The notes beneath the pieces were generated by a model. That model was not told the DNA's origin, ran no database searches, and was given only the letters and a program-made list of their open reading frames with translations. From Microcoleus asticus IPMA8 (lineage in GTDB: Bacteria; Cyanobacteriota; Cyanobacteriia; Cyanobacteriales; Microcoleaceae): 14,482 nucleotides of DNA. Location of the stretch: assembly GCF_013179805.1 (NCBI RefSeq), contig NZ_SRRZ01000162.1, positions 1-14,482 on the forward strand, written 5' to 3'. The translations under genes and the position numbers were made by a program. Of the stretch, positions 13,807-14,482 are shown piece by piece; the first letter of the stretch is position 1; each line of letters begins with the position of its first letter.

Positions 13807-14482
13807 ATGACAATCGCAGTCGGACGCGCCCAGACCGAAAGAGGCATCTTTGATGTACTCGACGACTGGCTCAAACGCGATCGCTTCGTCTTCGTAGGCT
13901 GGTCTGGCATCCTGCTATTCCCCTGCGCCTACCTAGCCATCGGTGGCTGGTTAACAGGCACCACCTTCGTTACCTCCTGGTACACCCACGGTTTGGCAAG
14001 CTCCTACCTCGAAGGAGCCAACTTCCTCACCGTAGCAGTTTCCACCCCAGCCAACAGCCTCGGACACTCGCTGCTGTTCCTGTGGGGCCCGGAAGCACAG
14101 TGGGACTTCACCCGCTGGTTCCAACTCGGCGGGCTGTGGACCTTCATTGCCCTCCACGGCGCTTTCGCACTTATAGGCTTTTGCCTGCGCCAGATCGAAA
14201 TCTCCCGTTTGGTAGGCATCCGTCCCTACAACGCCCTAGCATTCACCGGCCCGATAGCCGTGTTTGTTTCGGTGTTCCTGCTTTACCCCTTGGGTCAATC
14301 AGGCTGGTTCTTCGCCCCCAGTTTCGGCGTCGCAGCAATTTTCCGCTTCCTGTTATTCCTGCAAGGCTTCCACAACTGGACGCTCAACCCCTTCCACATG
14401 ATGGGCGTTGCAGGCATCTTGGGCGGCGCGCTGCTGTGCGCCATCCACGGTGCCACCGTAGAAAACACCTTGTTTGAAGACG
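13807..14482 (+). CDS. psbD: Photosystem II reaction-centre protein D2 (partial, runs off the end)
   Basis: D2 pairs with D1 to bind P680, pheophytin and the plastoquinone QA. The frame starts MTIAVGRAQTERG and continues for 225 codons to NTLFED, about two thirds of the usual 352. Functional residues fall at their standard numbers: His117 (ChlzD), Gln129, Tyr160 (redox-active TyrD), its partner His189, His197 (P680 ligand) and His214 (iron/QA). The C-rich codon choice differs from neighbouring genes and fits high expression. Some residues differ from the cyanobacterial D2 sequences I remember: Trp99 in PEAQWDF, Cys126 and Ile130 in GFCLRQIE. Cyanobacteria often have two psbD copies, one followed by psbC; which copy this is depends on sequence beyond the window. 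Confidence 0.97.
   Translation, partial: MTIAVGRAQTERGIFDVLDDWLKRDRFVFVGWSGILLFPCAYLAIGGWLTGTTFVTSWYTHGLASSYLEGANFLTVAVSTPANSLGHSLLFLWGPEAQWDFTRWFQLGGLWTFIALHGAFALIGFCLRQIEISRLVGIRPYNALAFTGPIAVFVSVFLLYPLGQSGWFFAPSFGVAAIFRFLLFLQGFHNWTLNPFHMMGVAGILGGALLCAIHGATVENTLFED

Noticed and set aside
14082..14477. A 131-codon plus-strand frame inside psbD
   Set aside because: Out-of-frame shadow of psbD, whose own frame has every D2 ligand in place.

Overview
The window is cyanobacterial chromosome, most likely from a filamentous Oscillatoria/Microcoleus-type organism. Three things support this: psbD and ycf4 lie divergently at the right end; the HIP1 octamer GCGATCGC occurs at least fifteen times, in many of the genes; and there are many short tandem repeats of the kind known from filamentous cyanobacteria. 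Gene density is ordinary, but repeats and IS remnants fill most gaps and enter several coding regions.

Left part (1-5150). The window opens inside an ISL3-type insertion sequence whose outer end appears to lie at about position 141. It abuts, in frame, the C-terminal RNA-ligase domain of a bacterial Pnkp RNA-repair enzyme, so this gene has probably lost its kinase and phosphatase domains to the insertion. A strong hairpin terminator separates it from a convergent CmpX-like multi-pass membrane protein related to mechanosensitive channels. Next comes a stand-alone tnpB of IS200/IS605 type whose RuvC-I aspartate is an asparagine, then a small SRPBCC-fold gene whose last codons are made of heptamer repeat.

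Middle (5140-10850). Genes on the minus strand encode a secreted stand-alone DUF1400 protein, a SirB1-type protein with a TPR tail, the mismatch-repair protein MutL, and a cyclic-nucleotide-domain histidine kinase. The gap between sirB1 and mutL holds a 77-bp tandem duplication with ACAGGCA/TGCCTGT hairpins. MutL carries two low-complexity in-frame insertions, one of them made of heptamer-like repeat.

Right part (10850-14482). A beta-ketoacyl-ACP synthase carries about 33 residues encoded by two kinds of 7-bp repeat. It is followed by a cyclophilin-type lipoprotein whose start and first 17 codons are hexamer repeat, then ycf4 (photosystem I assembly), and divergently psbD (photosystem II D2), which runs off the end.

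No multi-gene defence or biosynthetic system is visible. The points most worth following are the nuclease-site mutation in TnpB, the IS-severed Pnkp ligase, and the spread of 6- and 7-bp tandem repeats into the coding regions of otherwise intact housekeeping genes, including the mismatch-repair gene itself.
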